64,000 nt of DNA from Megaleporinus macrocephalus (lineage: Eukaryota > Chordata > Actinopteri > Characiformes > Anostomidae): assembly GCA_021613375.1 (NCBI GenBank), contig CM038721.1:6597486-6661485 (forward strand). Direction: 5' to 3'. Shown here in pieces: positions 35,190-46,429 of the stretch; position 1 is the stretch's first letter, and the number at the start of each line of letters is the position of its first letter. A program made the translations under genes and the position numbers. A model generated the notes under the pieces. It searched no databases. It had not been told where the DNA came from and saw only the letters and a list, made by a program, of their open reading frames with translations.

Positions 35190-36950
35190 AGGCTAAATCT
35201 AGCAGTACCAGTTGCGCCTGGTTGAGTCATGTCTCAAATTATGCTGTACCGCTCTTGCCTGGTTGGTTATCATATTTAGCAGTACTAATTGGAGAACAAA
35301 TCAATTTGAGAACAGACCTGATCAGGCCTGGTCTTAAATTTAGCAGCACCAGTTGGGCCGGATCTCAAATTTAGTAGTAAAAGTTGGGCCTGATCAGGCC
35401 TGGTCTGAAATTTAGCAGTACCAGCTTGGACTGATTAGGCCTAGTTTTAAATTTAGCAGTACCAGTTGGGACTGATCAGGCCTAGTCTCAAATTTAGCAG
35501 TAAGAGTTAGGCCTGATCAGGCCTTGTCGCAAATTTAGCAGTACCAGTTGGGACTGATCAGGCCTAGTCTCAAATTTAGCAGTACCAGTTGGGCCTGATC
35601 TCAAATTTAGTAGTAAAAGTTGGGCCTGATCAGGCCTGGTCTGAAATTTAGCAGTACCAGTTGGGACTGATCAGGCCTAGTTTTAAATTTAGCAGTACCA
35701 GTTGGGACTGATCAGGCCTAGTCTCAAATTTAGCTGTACCAGTTGGGCCTGATCTCGAATTTAGTAGTTAAAGTTGGGCCTGATCAGGCCTGGTCTGAAA
35801 TTTAGCAGTACCAGTTGGGACTGATCAGGCCTAGTTTTAAATTTAGCAGTACCAGTTGGGCCTGATCAGGCCTTGTCTCAAATTTAGCAGTAAGAGTTAG
35901 GCCTGATCAGGCCTTGTCGCAAATTTAGCAGTACCAGTTGGGACTGATCAGGCCTAGTCTCAAATTTAGCTGTACCAGTTGGGCCTGATCTCAAATTTAG
36001 TAGTTAAAGTTGGGCCTGATCAGGCCTTGTCGCAAATTTAGCAGTACCAGTTGGGACTGATCAGGCCTAGTCTCAAATTTAGCAGTACCAGTTGGGCCTG
36101 ATCTCAAATTTAGTAGTAAAAGTTGGGCCTGATCAGGCCTGGTCTGAAATTTAGCAGTACCAGTTGGGACTGATCAGGCCTAGTTTTAAATTTAGCAGTA
36201 CCAGTTGGGACTGATCAGGCCTAGTCTCAAATTTAGCTGTACCAGTTGGGCCTGATCTCGAATTTAGTAGTTAAAGTTGGGCCTGATCAGGCCTGGTCTG
36301 AAATTTAGCAGTACCAGTTGGGACTGATCAGGCCTAGTTTTAAATTTAGCAGTACCAGTTGGGCCTGATCAGGCCTTGTCTCAAATTTAGCAGTAAGAGT
36401 TAGGCCTGATCAGGCCTTGTCGCAAATTTAGCAGTACCAGTTGGGACTGATCAGGCCTAGTCTCAAATTTAGCTGTACCAGTTGGGCCTGATCTCAAATT
36501 TAGTAGTTAAAGTTGGGCCTGATCAGGCCTGGTCTGAAATCTAGCAGTACCAGTTGGGCCTGATCAGGCCTTGTCTCAAATTTAGCAGTAAGAGTTAGGC
36601 CTGATCAGGCCTTGTCGCAAATTTAGCAGTACCAGTTGGGACTGATCAGGCCTAGTCTTAAATTTAGCAGTACCAGTTGGGCCTGATCAGGCCTTGTCTC
36701 AAATTTAGCAGTAAGAGTTAGGCCTGATCAGGCCTTGTCGCAAATTTAGCAGTACCAGTTGGGACTGATCAGGCCTAGTCTTAAATTTAGCAGTACCAGT
36801 TGGGACTGATCAGGCCTTGTCTCAAATTTAGCAGTACCAGTTGGGCCTGATCAGGCCTTGTCTCAAATTTAGCAGTACCAGTTGGGCCTGATCAGGCCTT
36901 GTCTCAAATTTAGCAGTACCAGTTGGGCCTGATCAGACCTGCATAGAGTA
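35190..36950. repeat. 41-bp array with TGATCA palindrome (about 43 units)
   Basis: Unit 'tctcaaatttagcagtacca' plus 'gttgggcctgatcaggcctt' plus 'g'. Each full unit carries the palindrome CCTGATCAGG; some units lack half of it. The variant 'gtaagagttagg' recurs at 35500, 35891, 36393, 36588 and 36711, so groups of units were copied together. Confidence 0.93.
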
Positions 36951-37599
36951 GCAATGACATATCAGCGCCAGTCAGAAATTATTACTGGAGGTAAGTTTGT
37001 TTGCTGAAGATATAGGCATAGTTAAACTTACACTTAATTTTAAGTTACACTTCATCCGCACATGTTAGTTCAGCACTCAGTACTTTTATTTTATTGATTT
37101 TTCTACTCTGTAAAAATGTTCTACACCGTTTAAATAGGTCAGTGCCTCCGATGTGGCTGTGAAAGGCTTTAAAGACATGGAGTTAGCGAGGGAGTCCACA
37201 CACATACCTCGGGCTCCTGCTGTCCAAACACTCTCCCAGCTTTAAAGGATTAAGCTTTATGAGACCTGTAATTCCACATAAGCCCCAAACATGTCATGTT
37301 TGGACTAATGTGAGTGTGTTATTAGGGGGCTATCATGATGTCAGTATTAAAACAGCCTTGAGTGATGGAGAAAACAGGCTTTAGCATTTACGCTGTGCAC
37401 ATATTGAAAAGGGAAGAATTCATTTTGGCGGTGTCTCTTCACAGCACCCCTCCTCTACACCTGTGTGGGTGTGGAAGCATGTTTGAGGCAGAGGAATTAT
37501 TAAAAAAAAAAAAGCTGTACCCCAAAACTAGTTGATCACACATGTCCATGTGGGCCCCACATGGGTTAAAAAATGGACTGCCAATTGGGTCCTCTTTGG
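36951..37599. other. Intron sequence without recognised element
   Basis: Includes an A run near 37501. No exon or repeat family recognised. Confidence 0.45.
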
Positions 37600-38690
37600 C
37601 CCCACAGTCAAAACAGAAATAACTGCATCCCTGCTGGGACCACAGATGTAGCCTAACTAGGTCCCACAACAGTGACCCAAATAATGCTACACAACTGTAT
37701 CTTAACTGGGGCCCACAATCGCAGCCTAACTGTGGCCGACAGTGATAACCTACGTTGGGCCCATATCTGCAGCCAAACTGGGTCCCATGACTGTAATCTA
37801 GTCCCCAGAAGTAGCCTATCCGAGGCCCACAGTGGTAACCCACCTGGGGCCCACACCTGCAGTCTAAATGAGTCCCATGACTATAACCTAGCTGTACCCC
37901 TAGTAGTAACTGTAACTCAACTGGGGCCCAAAGATATAACCCAACTGAGGCCCAAAGATATAACCCAACTGGAGCCCAAAGAAATAACACAACTGGGGCC
38001 CAAAGTTATGAACCAACTAGGGCCCAAAGATGTAACCTAATTGGGCCCAAAGTTATAACGCAACTGGGGTCCAAAGATATAACCCGACTGGAGCCCCAAC
38101 TAGGGCCCAAAGATATAACCCAATTGGGCCCAAAGTTATAACTCAACTGGAGCCCAAAGATATGACCCAACTGCGGCCCAAAGATATAACCCAACTTGGG
38201 CCCATATTAATATCCCAACTGGAGCCCAAAGTTATAACCCAACTGGAGCCCAAAGATATAACCCAACTGAGGCCCAAAGATATAACCCAACTTGGGCTCA
38301 TATTAATATCCCAACTGGAGCCCAAAGTTATAACCCAACTGGAGCCCAAAGATATAACCCAACTGTGGCCCAAAGATATAACCCAACTTGGGCCCATATT
38401 AATATCCCAACTGGAGCCCAAAGTTATAACCCAACTGGAGCCCAAAGATATAACCCAACTGAGGCCCAAAGATATAACCCAACTTGGGCCCATATTAATA
38501 TCCCAACTGAGGCCCAAAGTTGTAACCCAACTGGAGCCCAAAGATATAACCCAACTGGAGCCCAAAATTATAACCCAACTGAGGTCCAAAGATATAACCC
38601 AACTGGAGCCCAAAATTATAACCCAACTGAGGCCCAAAGATATAACCCAACTGGAGCCCAGAGATATAACCCAACTGGGGTTCATGCATC
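37600..38690. repeat. 24-bp array 'gatataacccaactggagcc', copy A
   Basis: Units 'cccaaagatataacccaact'+'ggag', mixed with 'gttataac' and 'gcccatattaatatccc' variants that recur as multi-unit blocks. It degrades toward the left. Confidence 0.92.
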
Positions 38691-38884
38691 ACCAATCAAA
38701 AAGCCTCTGCAAGTCCACGTAAAACCCATACAGCCCAGAGAAAACACATATGGGTCCCATGGATATGTTGGCTGGAAGTCTACCAATTAACATGGTACTA
38801 ACTACATGCCTAAAGCATCACACACTTGCTTTTAACCATGTGTCGTCCAGTGATCTTAAATAGGCTTGGTGATAACCCACCTGG
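38691..38884. repeat. Duplicated flank of 24-bp array, copy A
   Basis: 'catgcatcaccaatcaaaaa', 'gttggctggaagtctaccaa' and 'catgcctaaagcatcacaca' occur again in order at 39300-39490. Confidence 0.92.
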
Positions 38885-39299
38885 GGCCCACACCTTCAGC
38901 CTAACTGGGTCCCATGAATGTAACCTAGCTGGCTCCCCAGCAGTAACTGTAACTATACTGGAGCACAAAGATATAACCCAACTGAGGCGCAAAAATATAA
39001 CCCAACTGGGACCCAAAGATATAACCCAACTGGGACCCAAAGATATAACCCAACTGGGACCCAAAGATATAACCCAACTGGAGCCCAAAGATATAACCCA
39101 ACTTGGGCCCATATTAATATCCCGACTGGAGCCCAAAGTTATAACCCAACTGGAGCCCAAAGATATAACCCAACTGAAGCCCAAAGATATAACCCAACTG
39201 GAGCCCAAAGTTATAACCCAACTGGGGCCCAAAGATATAACCCAACTGGAGCCCAAAGATATAACCCAACTGGAGCCCAAAGATGAAACCCAACTAGGT
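38885..39299. repeat. 24-bp array, copy B
   Basis: Shorter version of 37600-38690 with the same unit, followed by the same flank; array plus flank was duplicated in tandem. Confidence 0.92.
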
Positions 39300-39490
39300 T
39301 CCATGCATCACCAATCAAAAAGACCTCTGCAAGTCCATATAAAACCCATACAGCCCAGATAAAACACATTTGGGGCCCACATGGACATGTTGGCTGGAAG
39401 TCTACCAATTAAAATGGTACTAACTACATGCCTAAAGCATCACACACTTGCTTTTAACTGTGTGTCATCCAGTGATCTTAAACAGGCTTG
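39300..39490. repeat. Duplicated flank of 24-bp array, copy B
   Basis: Counterpart of 38691-38884, highly similar by eye. Confidence 0.92.
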
Positions 39491-40325
39491 GGTGAGTGGT
39501 TTCCGACACTTTACAAGATTTAGCCTGGACTAAAGTATGTAGCATATCAAAAAATGTAGGGGTCGTCATCTCGACGCCTGAATTCTGTCCATACTTTTGT
39601 TCATATTTATTAATGCCAGTGGGTCGTACAGCATCAGTATCTACATAAGCAAGTCCATCAGAGATTATTTCCACAGAGATTAAGTCCACAGCCGTTTATC
39701 ATCATCATTTAGGCACGCAGTTTGCACTCGGCTAATCTTTCAGGTATACATTTCTATGACCTGTTAGCTATATCGCCTCGTAGCTTCAGTGCAAAACCCA
39801 AAAAAGCAAAAACCTCTGATGCCAAACACTTCGGTTAACTGACAACAATTGAAGTAAAGAAGAAATTTCATAGAAGTGTTTTCTTGCCAAGCTATCACTT
39901 TCACAGCGGCGCAACAGGAGCCAGATATGTATAAATGGAAGTTTTACAGTCTTCTTTATCTAAAGCCCGACACAAGCCTCCAAACACTCCACAGTAAGTC
40001 CTGCAGGCCCTCGTCCAGCAGCAAATTCCACCGCGCAGAGAGGACTGGGGTCATTCTCTGATGGCGCCGATTAGCATAGCAGCAGTTAACCTCCCCGGTT
40101 CCCCCTAAATTTAGCAAGCAGAGCGACGGAGCGGAACGGGACAGGACGCCTGCTGCTGAGTGATATACTGCGCTGAGGGGCGTAACTCAAGAGCAGTTAT
40201 CAGGCAAGCGGTAGATCTAAACTTTCTTTAAGCCACACACACGCATTCTTGTTTTCCTACAATGTCAGGACATGGGATCTTATCTATGTGCCATACTACA
40301 CCCCTATATGCACTAATAACATGTA
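39491..40325. other. Intron sequence without recognised element
   Basis: Non-repetitive, CpG-containing around 40010-40200. No exon recognised. Confidence 0.4.
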
Positions 40326-40329
40326 CATC

Positions 40330-40985
40330 CACCAACACTCATAGTCCATCTTATCAGTTCCACTTACCATATACTCTGTATACTCTGTTACTCTGTTCTT
40401 CAGTGGTCAGGACCCTCACAGGACCCCCACAGAGCAGGTATTATTTGGGTGGTGGGTTATTCTCAGCACAGCAGTGACACTGACATGGTGGTCAGACACA
40501 GCGGTGCTGCTGCTGGAGTGTTTAAGCACCTCAGTGTCACTGCTGGACTGAGAATCGTCCACCAACCAAAACTATCTAGACAGCAGTGTCCTGTGGGCGG
40601 TATCCTGTGTCCACTGATGAAGGACTAGAGGAACACAAATTGTAGCACAACAACAGATGAGCTACTGTCTCTGACTTTACATCTACAAGGTGGACCAGCA
40701 AGAAGGTAGGAGTGTCTAACAGAGTGGACAGTGAGTGGACACAGCACTGCTGTGTCTGATCCACTCATACCAGCACAACACATACTAACACATCACTGCA
40801 GTGCTGGGAATGATCCACCACTCACGTCCTGTGGGGTTCCTGATCACTGAAGAACAGGATACCAGGGTGTACAGAGAATCAGATGGACCACAGTCTGTAA
40901 GTGTAGAAGTACAGAGTGATCCTATAAGGTCAGTGGAGCTGATCTAATGGCCAGTGAGTATAGACACTGCTTGCAGTCTATACAA
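40330..40985. mobile_element. Foldback element, full copy
   Basis: Left arm ('cttatcagttccactt', 'ctgttcttcagtggtcagga', 'gtgacactgacatggtgg') and right arm ('catcactgcagtgctgg', 'cctgatcactgaagaacagg', 'ggtcagtggagctgatctaa') are long imperfect inverted repeats of about 200 bp around a central part. No coding capacity. Related copies are at 9565-9785 and 30893-32060. Confidence 0.85.
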
Positions 40986-42186
40986 AAACAAACACGCATA
41001 CACACATGTGATGCAACGGGGGCTTCCCTGCTCTCGTCTCTTCTCCGAAGCTCTTAAACACTTTCACCCCACATGCTTCTCTTTTATGAGTCTCAGTGAT
41101 AGATGCCTTTGGTAGACCGCAGGCCTGAAGCTTCCAGGATGCTGGAGGCCTTCGAGTTTGCGGATTTCGGTAGGGGGCGGAGAACCATCGAGCTGTTTTT
41201 ACTCCCCTGGCTGCTATTAGTGGAGCTATCGTTTCAGAGATGGGGCACTAAAACAAAACAAAACAAAAAAAACAAAAACTCAACACAGAGGGGGTTCAGA
41301 GGCAGCACAGCAGAGGTAAAGCTGAGGCAACACAAGGAAAGTCAGGACGTCGAGGACCGATTAATCACCTTGTCACGTACCGGCACGTATTAATGTCAAT
41401 TTTATTCAAACCAACTGTTTATAAACGTATGGATATACGCTGTAGCCCGTCATCAGTGGTCAGTTTCTCAATGCGGGACCTCTGCCAACGGGGCCGCTTG
41501 GGTTCACTGACTGTTCTGAATTAGTGTGATATATAACATGACTTGCACTTTATGGGAATCATCTTTTCACTTTTAGTGGGATTTCCTGACTCCGCCCCCC
41601 CCAGCAGCCCTCCAAATGTGAGAGTCCTTTAGTATGAAGTATCAGCTGATAATTAGTCTAATCCATAGTGGTACAGTAACTGCAGTTACAGTTGCTAACA
41701 CACTAAAACGACATGCATAGCATAATTATTTAAACTGAGAGTCTCCAAAACTCTAAACTCGTTTTCTGCTTTAGACACATTTTGCTATTTAAATTTGTTT
41801 TTTTTTTAAACACACTGCACGCAGTTCCCTTCATAACACACAACAATCTGCCATAAAGTCACATGTTTATATATCAAAACACTGCCAAAAAGACACTACT
41901 GGAGATCATTGGAAGAGGGAGGGTGAGAATAAGAGGGAAAGTGAAAGAGTGAGTGGTAGGGATAGAGCTGGTAGAGGAGTGCATGGCCAAAGAAGACAAC
42001 TACTTTCAAATGAAATCTAAATAACCTTAATTGATCATGTCATTAACGATGCAAGAGGCTGGACAGAGAGTGCAGCCCAACCTGAGCTGTTTTACTGTCG
42101 CCTCTGTCGTCTGGACATTTAGACTGGAGTTTATGTGTGTAACCTAAATTTCTGTAGTACACCCCATATCAATGTGTATCAGTTGG
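40986..42186. other. Intron sequence without recognised element
   Basis: Contains A-rich and C-rich short runs; nothing recognised. Confidence 0.4.
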
Positions 42187-42194
42187 GTGACACC

Positions 42195-42834
42195 CATTTG
42201 TAAAACATCAGGTAATGGAACACTAAAGGTGGGGTGATCCAGCAAGTGGGCAGTGATGGAAAAGGTCCTGGAACACAGACACAACAGTGCTTTAGGTGTT
42301 CACATAACATAGTAGCATTCTATGCAATAAGATAGAACCAGCTTTAATGAACGCAGTAAGGAGCTGCAACCATGAAATCTCAGAGAGGCCACTGGAGGAA
42401 CAGTTTTTGCTGGAACATGGTGTCCTATACATAAACCAAACAAAAAAAAACAACCCAAACCTGTTTAGTTGCACCAAAACAACAATACATATACGAAGAC
42501 TGCCTAACCTAATTATTCAAATTATTCAAAATAATTATTCAATTTCGCGATTTGCTCTACGTCCTTTAACAAGGTCACACATGTAGCACAGGGTTGAATT
42601 GTATGAGCGGTGGACCAACAAGTTTCAGAAACAGATGGATGCACACTGTGGCTGGTTCATTTGGAGAAACCTGCTGGCACTCTGCCCTTGCGATTTATTT
42701 TAATTTACTTAATAAATAAATCCCCATGTTACAGACATGCTGGATCCATATAAATAAGTTCCGGAACGCAGGTGCTTGAAATATGAGAGGAGCTGGATCT
42801 TGTTCCGGCAAGATCCGGCACAAATTAAGCACTG
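42195..42834. mobile_element. hAT-type non-autonomous element (second family), long copy
   Basis: Flanked by the perfect 8-bp duplication 'gtgacacc' (42187-42194 and 42835-42842). The right end reads inward CAGTGCTTAATTTGTGCCGG; the left end is shortened to 'catttgtaaaac'. A shorter relative is at 43779-44090. Confidence 0.85.
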
Positions 42835-43203
42835 GTGACACCTGTTTACTTTATGATTGGCTAATGTCACATACTAACTGTACAAGTTTCCTGTGTAGTT
42901 TACTCTACTGTGGGGGAAATATCTTTAGGCTGCATTGTCCAAGCCCTATATATATATATATTTTTTTTTTTTTTCTGTTTACTGAGAGATGCCACCATGG
43001 TGGAAGAAGGGGCCAAATGTTCACCAGGATACAGGAAGCTGCTTTTGTAAACTAATATATTTTTTTCTACACATTTTATCTGTAATTTTCTGTTTTTTAA
43101 GAGCATATTTTTGTTCACTCCAATGTAAAGATATCTGATGTGCATATGTTGCACTGACTTTTAAAATTGAAAAATAACAAATATTTCTGTGAATGAGAAC
43201 AAC

Positions 43204-43425
43204 TGTCATGTCCTGCCTGTTTCCCCTGTCTGGTCTCGTCTGTCTATGTTCAGCTGTCTCTTGTTTCCTCTCGTTATCAGGTGTATATAGTCTGCTGGTT
43301 TTGTCCTCTCCCTGTTTTGCTCCCTAGATCTGTCTGGTTTCTTTGTGTGTTCTCGTGTTTTGGTTTTGTTTATATTAAATGCTTTAAGCTTGCACGTGTG
43401 TCCTATCTGCTCCTCGCTCCAATCG
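43204..43425 (+). mobile_element. Solo-LTR-like sequence, candidate
   Basis: Starts 'tgtcatgtcctgcctg', has TATA-like 'gtgtatatag' and 'atattaaatg' near its end. It resembles the sequence starting 'tgtcacgccctg' at 43699. Ends are uncertain and no flanking duplication was found. Confidence 0.35.
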
Positions 43426-43698
43426 ATGAGATGAAAGATGAGAGTGCTTTTCATTATGCCCAACAGTGTGTAGTTGGTTAGACAAAAATCGGGTAATGAA
43501 TGAAGTGTGTGCCAAAGTTAGATTTTGATGATGCTGTATGTAGTTTTGGTTGCAGAGCTTCGTTTTTGCAGGATATATGAGGTATTTTGGAGTTTGGGTG
43601 TGTGGTTTTGTGAATTGTGTTAAGTATTTTGATAAAACCAGCCTAGATTACAAAATTATGTTTTAGCAATTGAAAAAAACTGTAACAGTTATGACCAC

Positions 43699-44379
43699 TG
43701 TCACGCCCTGCTCGTCCTCCACTGTCTAAGTCCGTGTTTACGTCCTGTCAAGTCCACGTGGTGTATGTTTTGATCATGCCGTGCTTAATTTGTAAAACAT
43801 CAGGTAATGGAACACTAAAGGTGGGGTGATCCAGCAAGTGGCAGTGATGGAAAAGGTCCTGGAACACATAGACCCAACAGTGCTTCAAGTGTCCATCTAA
43901 CATAGTAGCATTCTATACAATAAAATAATCCTAGCTTTAATGAATGCTTAGAGTTGCCACTGGACAAATAGTTTTTGGTGTCCTACAAAAAAAAAAAAAA
44001 AGACATCAAAGAGGTGGTGGATCCACATAAATAAGTTCTGGAACAAAGGTACCTGAAATATGAGAGGTGCTGGATCTTGTTCCAGCACTGTGATCATGTG
44101 CTCCTACTTTCTCCGCCTTCCACCTGGCTCGTATCTGTTACCCTTCCTGTGTCCAGGTGTTTCGTGTCTTCTGTCTCGTTATATACCCTGTATTTGCAGT
44201 CTGTCTTCGTCCAACATTTATGTGAATCCCGCTGTGAGTTGAGTTGTGTTATGTTTAGCTACGTGTCTGCTGTATATCACAGTTTGGTTTTTCCTGTTGA
44301 TCGTCACCATAGACTCAATTAAAACCCTGAACCCTCATCTGCGCGTGTATCCACCTGCTCAGTCTTCCCACACGTTACA
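43699..44379 (+). mobile_element. Solo-LTR candidate interrupted by a hAT element
   Basis: Begins TGTCACGCCCTG and ends CACGTTACA, with 'gttatataccctg' and 'caattaaaaccctg' in promoter-like and polyadenylation-like positions. Without the inserted element it is about 360 bp. Typical of a fish LTR retrotransposon end; no internal region present and no clear target duplication. Confidence 0.5.
43779..44090. mobile_element. hAT-type non-autonomous element (second family), short copy
   Basis: 312 bp flanked by the perfect 8-bp duplication 'tgatcatg' (43771-43778 and 44091-44098). It starts 'ccgtgcttaatttgtaaaac' and ends 'cttgttccagcactg'. Both shoulders match the long copy at 42195-42834; the middle is deleted. 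Confidence 0.9.
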
Positions 44380-44394
44380 AACACAATGTTTTGG

Positions 44395-45060
44395 TGAGTG
44401 TGAGTGTCTACATAGGCAGCATTTCACACCATGAAACAATAAAGCTGTCCGAATTCTTAGACACCTTAAATATACTACCTACTGAGCTTCCTTCCTTTGG
44501 TCGAATGGTAGGAAAGCATCAAATGGTTCCTCAACCAATCCCTGGATGCAACGTAACCTAAACTTTTTCCACTATAGTGGACAAACGCAGAGCTATGAGA
44601 GTTGAAGTTGATTTGGTATGTATAGTATCAGCAAGCAGCGCTCGTCTTCGTCGAAACTGGCATCTATTTCACTCCTCCAGAGCAAAAACCATCAATAAAA
44701 ACCCACAAGAGGAGAATCCATGGTGCTGAGGAGCATGTGTTATGATTTGGGGCCTGTCTCAACAGGCAGCTGTTTAAGTAGACAGATCACTGAGACGCTC
44801 TAGATAGAGAGAGACTGCGTGACGGCTTGTTCCCGCCCACTGCATGTGACCAGTGTTTACTGACCTCAGCTGCAGCGCCTCCTCAGCATTTCAGCACCAT
44901 GGGTTCTCCTCTTGTGGGTTTTACTGCAGTGTTGATGGTTTTCGCTCTAGAGGACTGTAGTAGACGTGAGGAGAAAATGCTGCTACTTTAACAGCTGCCT
45001 ACGTAGTCAGCGCCTACCTAGGCAGCTCACTATTTGGGACAGACCCTTTGTCTCTGCTCA
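44395..45060. mobile_element. Inverted-repeat DNA element with internal hairpin
   Basis: 44672-44735 and about 44870-44960 are inverted copies ('aacccacaagaggagaa' against 'ttctcctcttgtgggtt'). Outer parts 'tctacataggcagcattt' and 'gcctacctaggcagctcact' relate to 61796-62374. Confidence 0.65.
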
Positions 45061-45447
45061 CAGCGGCTTTGAAACTAGGACCAGGCAATAAAGCTTCCAC
45101 TGTGGTTTTGTGTCCTCGTCTCTCACTGAACGTGTTAAGATCTTGGTTTGGTCCCGTTATTTGATCAGAGGAAAAAATAGGAGAGGGAACATTTTACCCC
45201 GAGGGGCTCCTTCCCTCTCGTTACCCCCACACATTTTATTCCAGCTCCAATTCCAGAGCCACAATTGAATTACTTATCACTGATAGTCTGGCCCGTATTG
45301 GACAAGCATGCAGCAGCCTGATCTCAGCTTCATCTATACTCACTTCACGAGAACGATAAGATTTACTTAAAGGCAATTATAAAAATAATACATGAACTGG
45401 TTTGTCTTTCATTTGTACTTTAATGGGAATCAAAGGGGAACACTCAC

Positions 45448-45532
45448 GTTGGGTCCTCCGTGGCCACTTTGGTCTCCTCCAGCTCTTGCGCTTGTTTCAG
45501 CCAAGGGAGTTTGGCTTCTACAGGTACGCTCT
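45448..45532 (-). CDS. adamtsl3: adamtsl3 small exon: charged helical linker
   Basis: 85 nt, phase 1 in, phase 2 out; acceptor 'ATTGTTTTAG', donor CCAAC|GTGAGT. Translation 'ESVPVEAKLPWLKQAQELEE' followed by 'TKVATEDPT', almost identical to the human linker between TSR4 and TSR5 (PVEAKLPWLKQAQELEE). It has no cysteine and is rich in Glu, Gln and Leu, so probably helical. The two possible acceptors two bases apart are resolved by frame: the upstream one is used. This exon is too short and isolated (7.4 kb and 15 kb introns) for ORF scanning; homology and phase support it. Confidence 0.92.
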
Positions 45533-46022
45533 CTAAAACAATAGAGCACAAAGAGATTAGTATGTTTATGTAATATAATAGAATATGCTTATATCTATAT
45601 CTATATCTGTTATAAGCCCACTCCTATACTGAGAAATAGATTAAAACAATGCCCACACACACACACAAGCAACGTTCAGGACTCCGTTACAGCACACACC
45701 TGGGTGTCTGAACACCTGTCTGTATAAAATGTAGGCCACTAGACAGCCTAAAGCACAGGTGCTACACAAAAGGCTGCATTCATTAGCCCACCTCTTACAG
45801 GAGTTCAGAGCAAGACAATGAGCCTATGAGAAAACATGCCTGGTGTGCGACAGTGACTGTACTGTACACTCCGTTTCCCGGCTCATTCATTGCTCTCCGT
45901 GGTGTTAATACCTGCTCACTCTTCTCTGAATAGAGACGAGCTGCTGAGACGTGTGTTTTTGGTGAAAGTGAAAAAGATAACGCTTTAACACCTGCGAGGT
46001 TTAGTGCCGAACATGAGGTCTG

Positions 46023-46037
46023 CCCGCAGGGGGCAAC
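46023..46037 (+). promoter_or_regulatory. CTCF-like core motif
   Basis: 'cccgcagggggcaac' differs from the core consensus at the third base and near the end. It lies in non-repetitive sequence about 500 bases upstream (in gene direction) of the small linker exon. Confidence 0.35.
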
Positions 46038-46429
46038 GTGCCATGGAGTTTAGACGTCACTTTCAACTAATAATAGTCTAATACGTGTTACTTTGTGAGC
46101 TTTGTTGGGAGCCCAGGATTTCTAGCACTGCCACTGTGTGAATCTGCCTCAGATGCCAGGTAAACATTTCTCGCTCCATAAATACGAAAGCTCGTCACCT
46201 CCAAAACTTCACAAACACTTCGAACTCCTCCATCAACTTTAAACCCCAAATCTAGGTGGGTTGCAAACATCATAGCAAAGCACTGTAAATGTATCATACT
46301 GTACTGAAAGATATGGATATCACCACGTCCATATGTCAAGATCGCCCATTTACGAAACCCAAAAAAACACAAAACCGCACCGTTCTCAAACCCAAACAAA
46401 TCCATAAACCTTCAAAAAACATTCACACC

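Noticed and set aside
38143..38722. Overlapping frames of about 180 codons on both strands
   Set aside because: 24-bp period divisible by three; both strands open at once.
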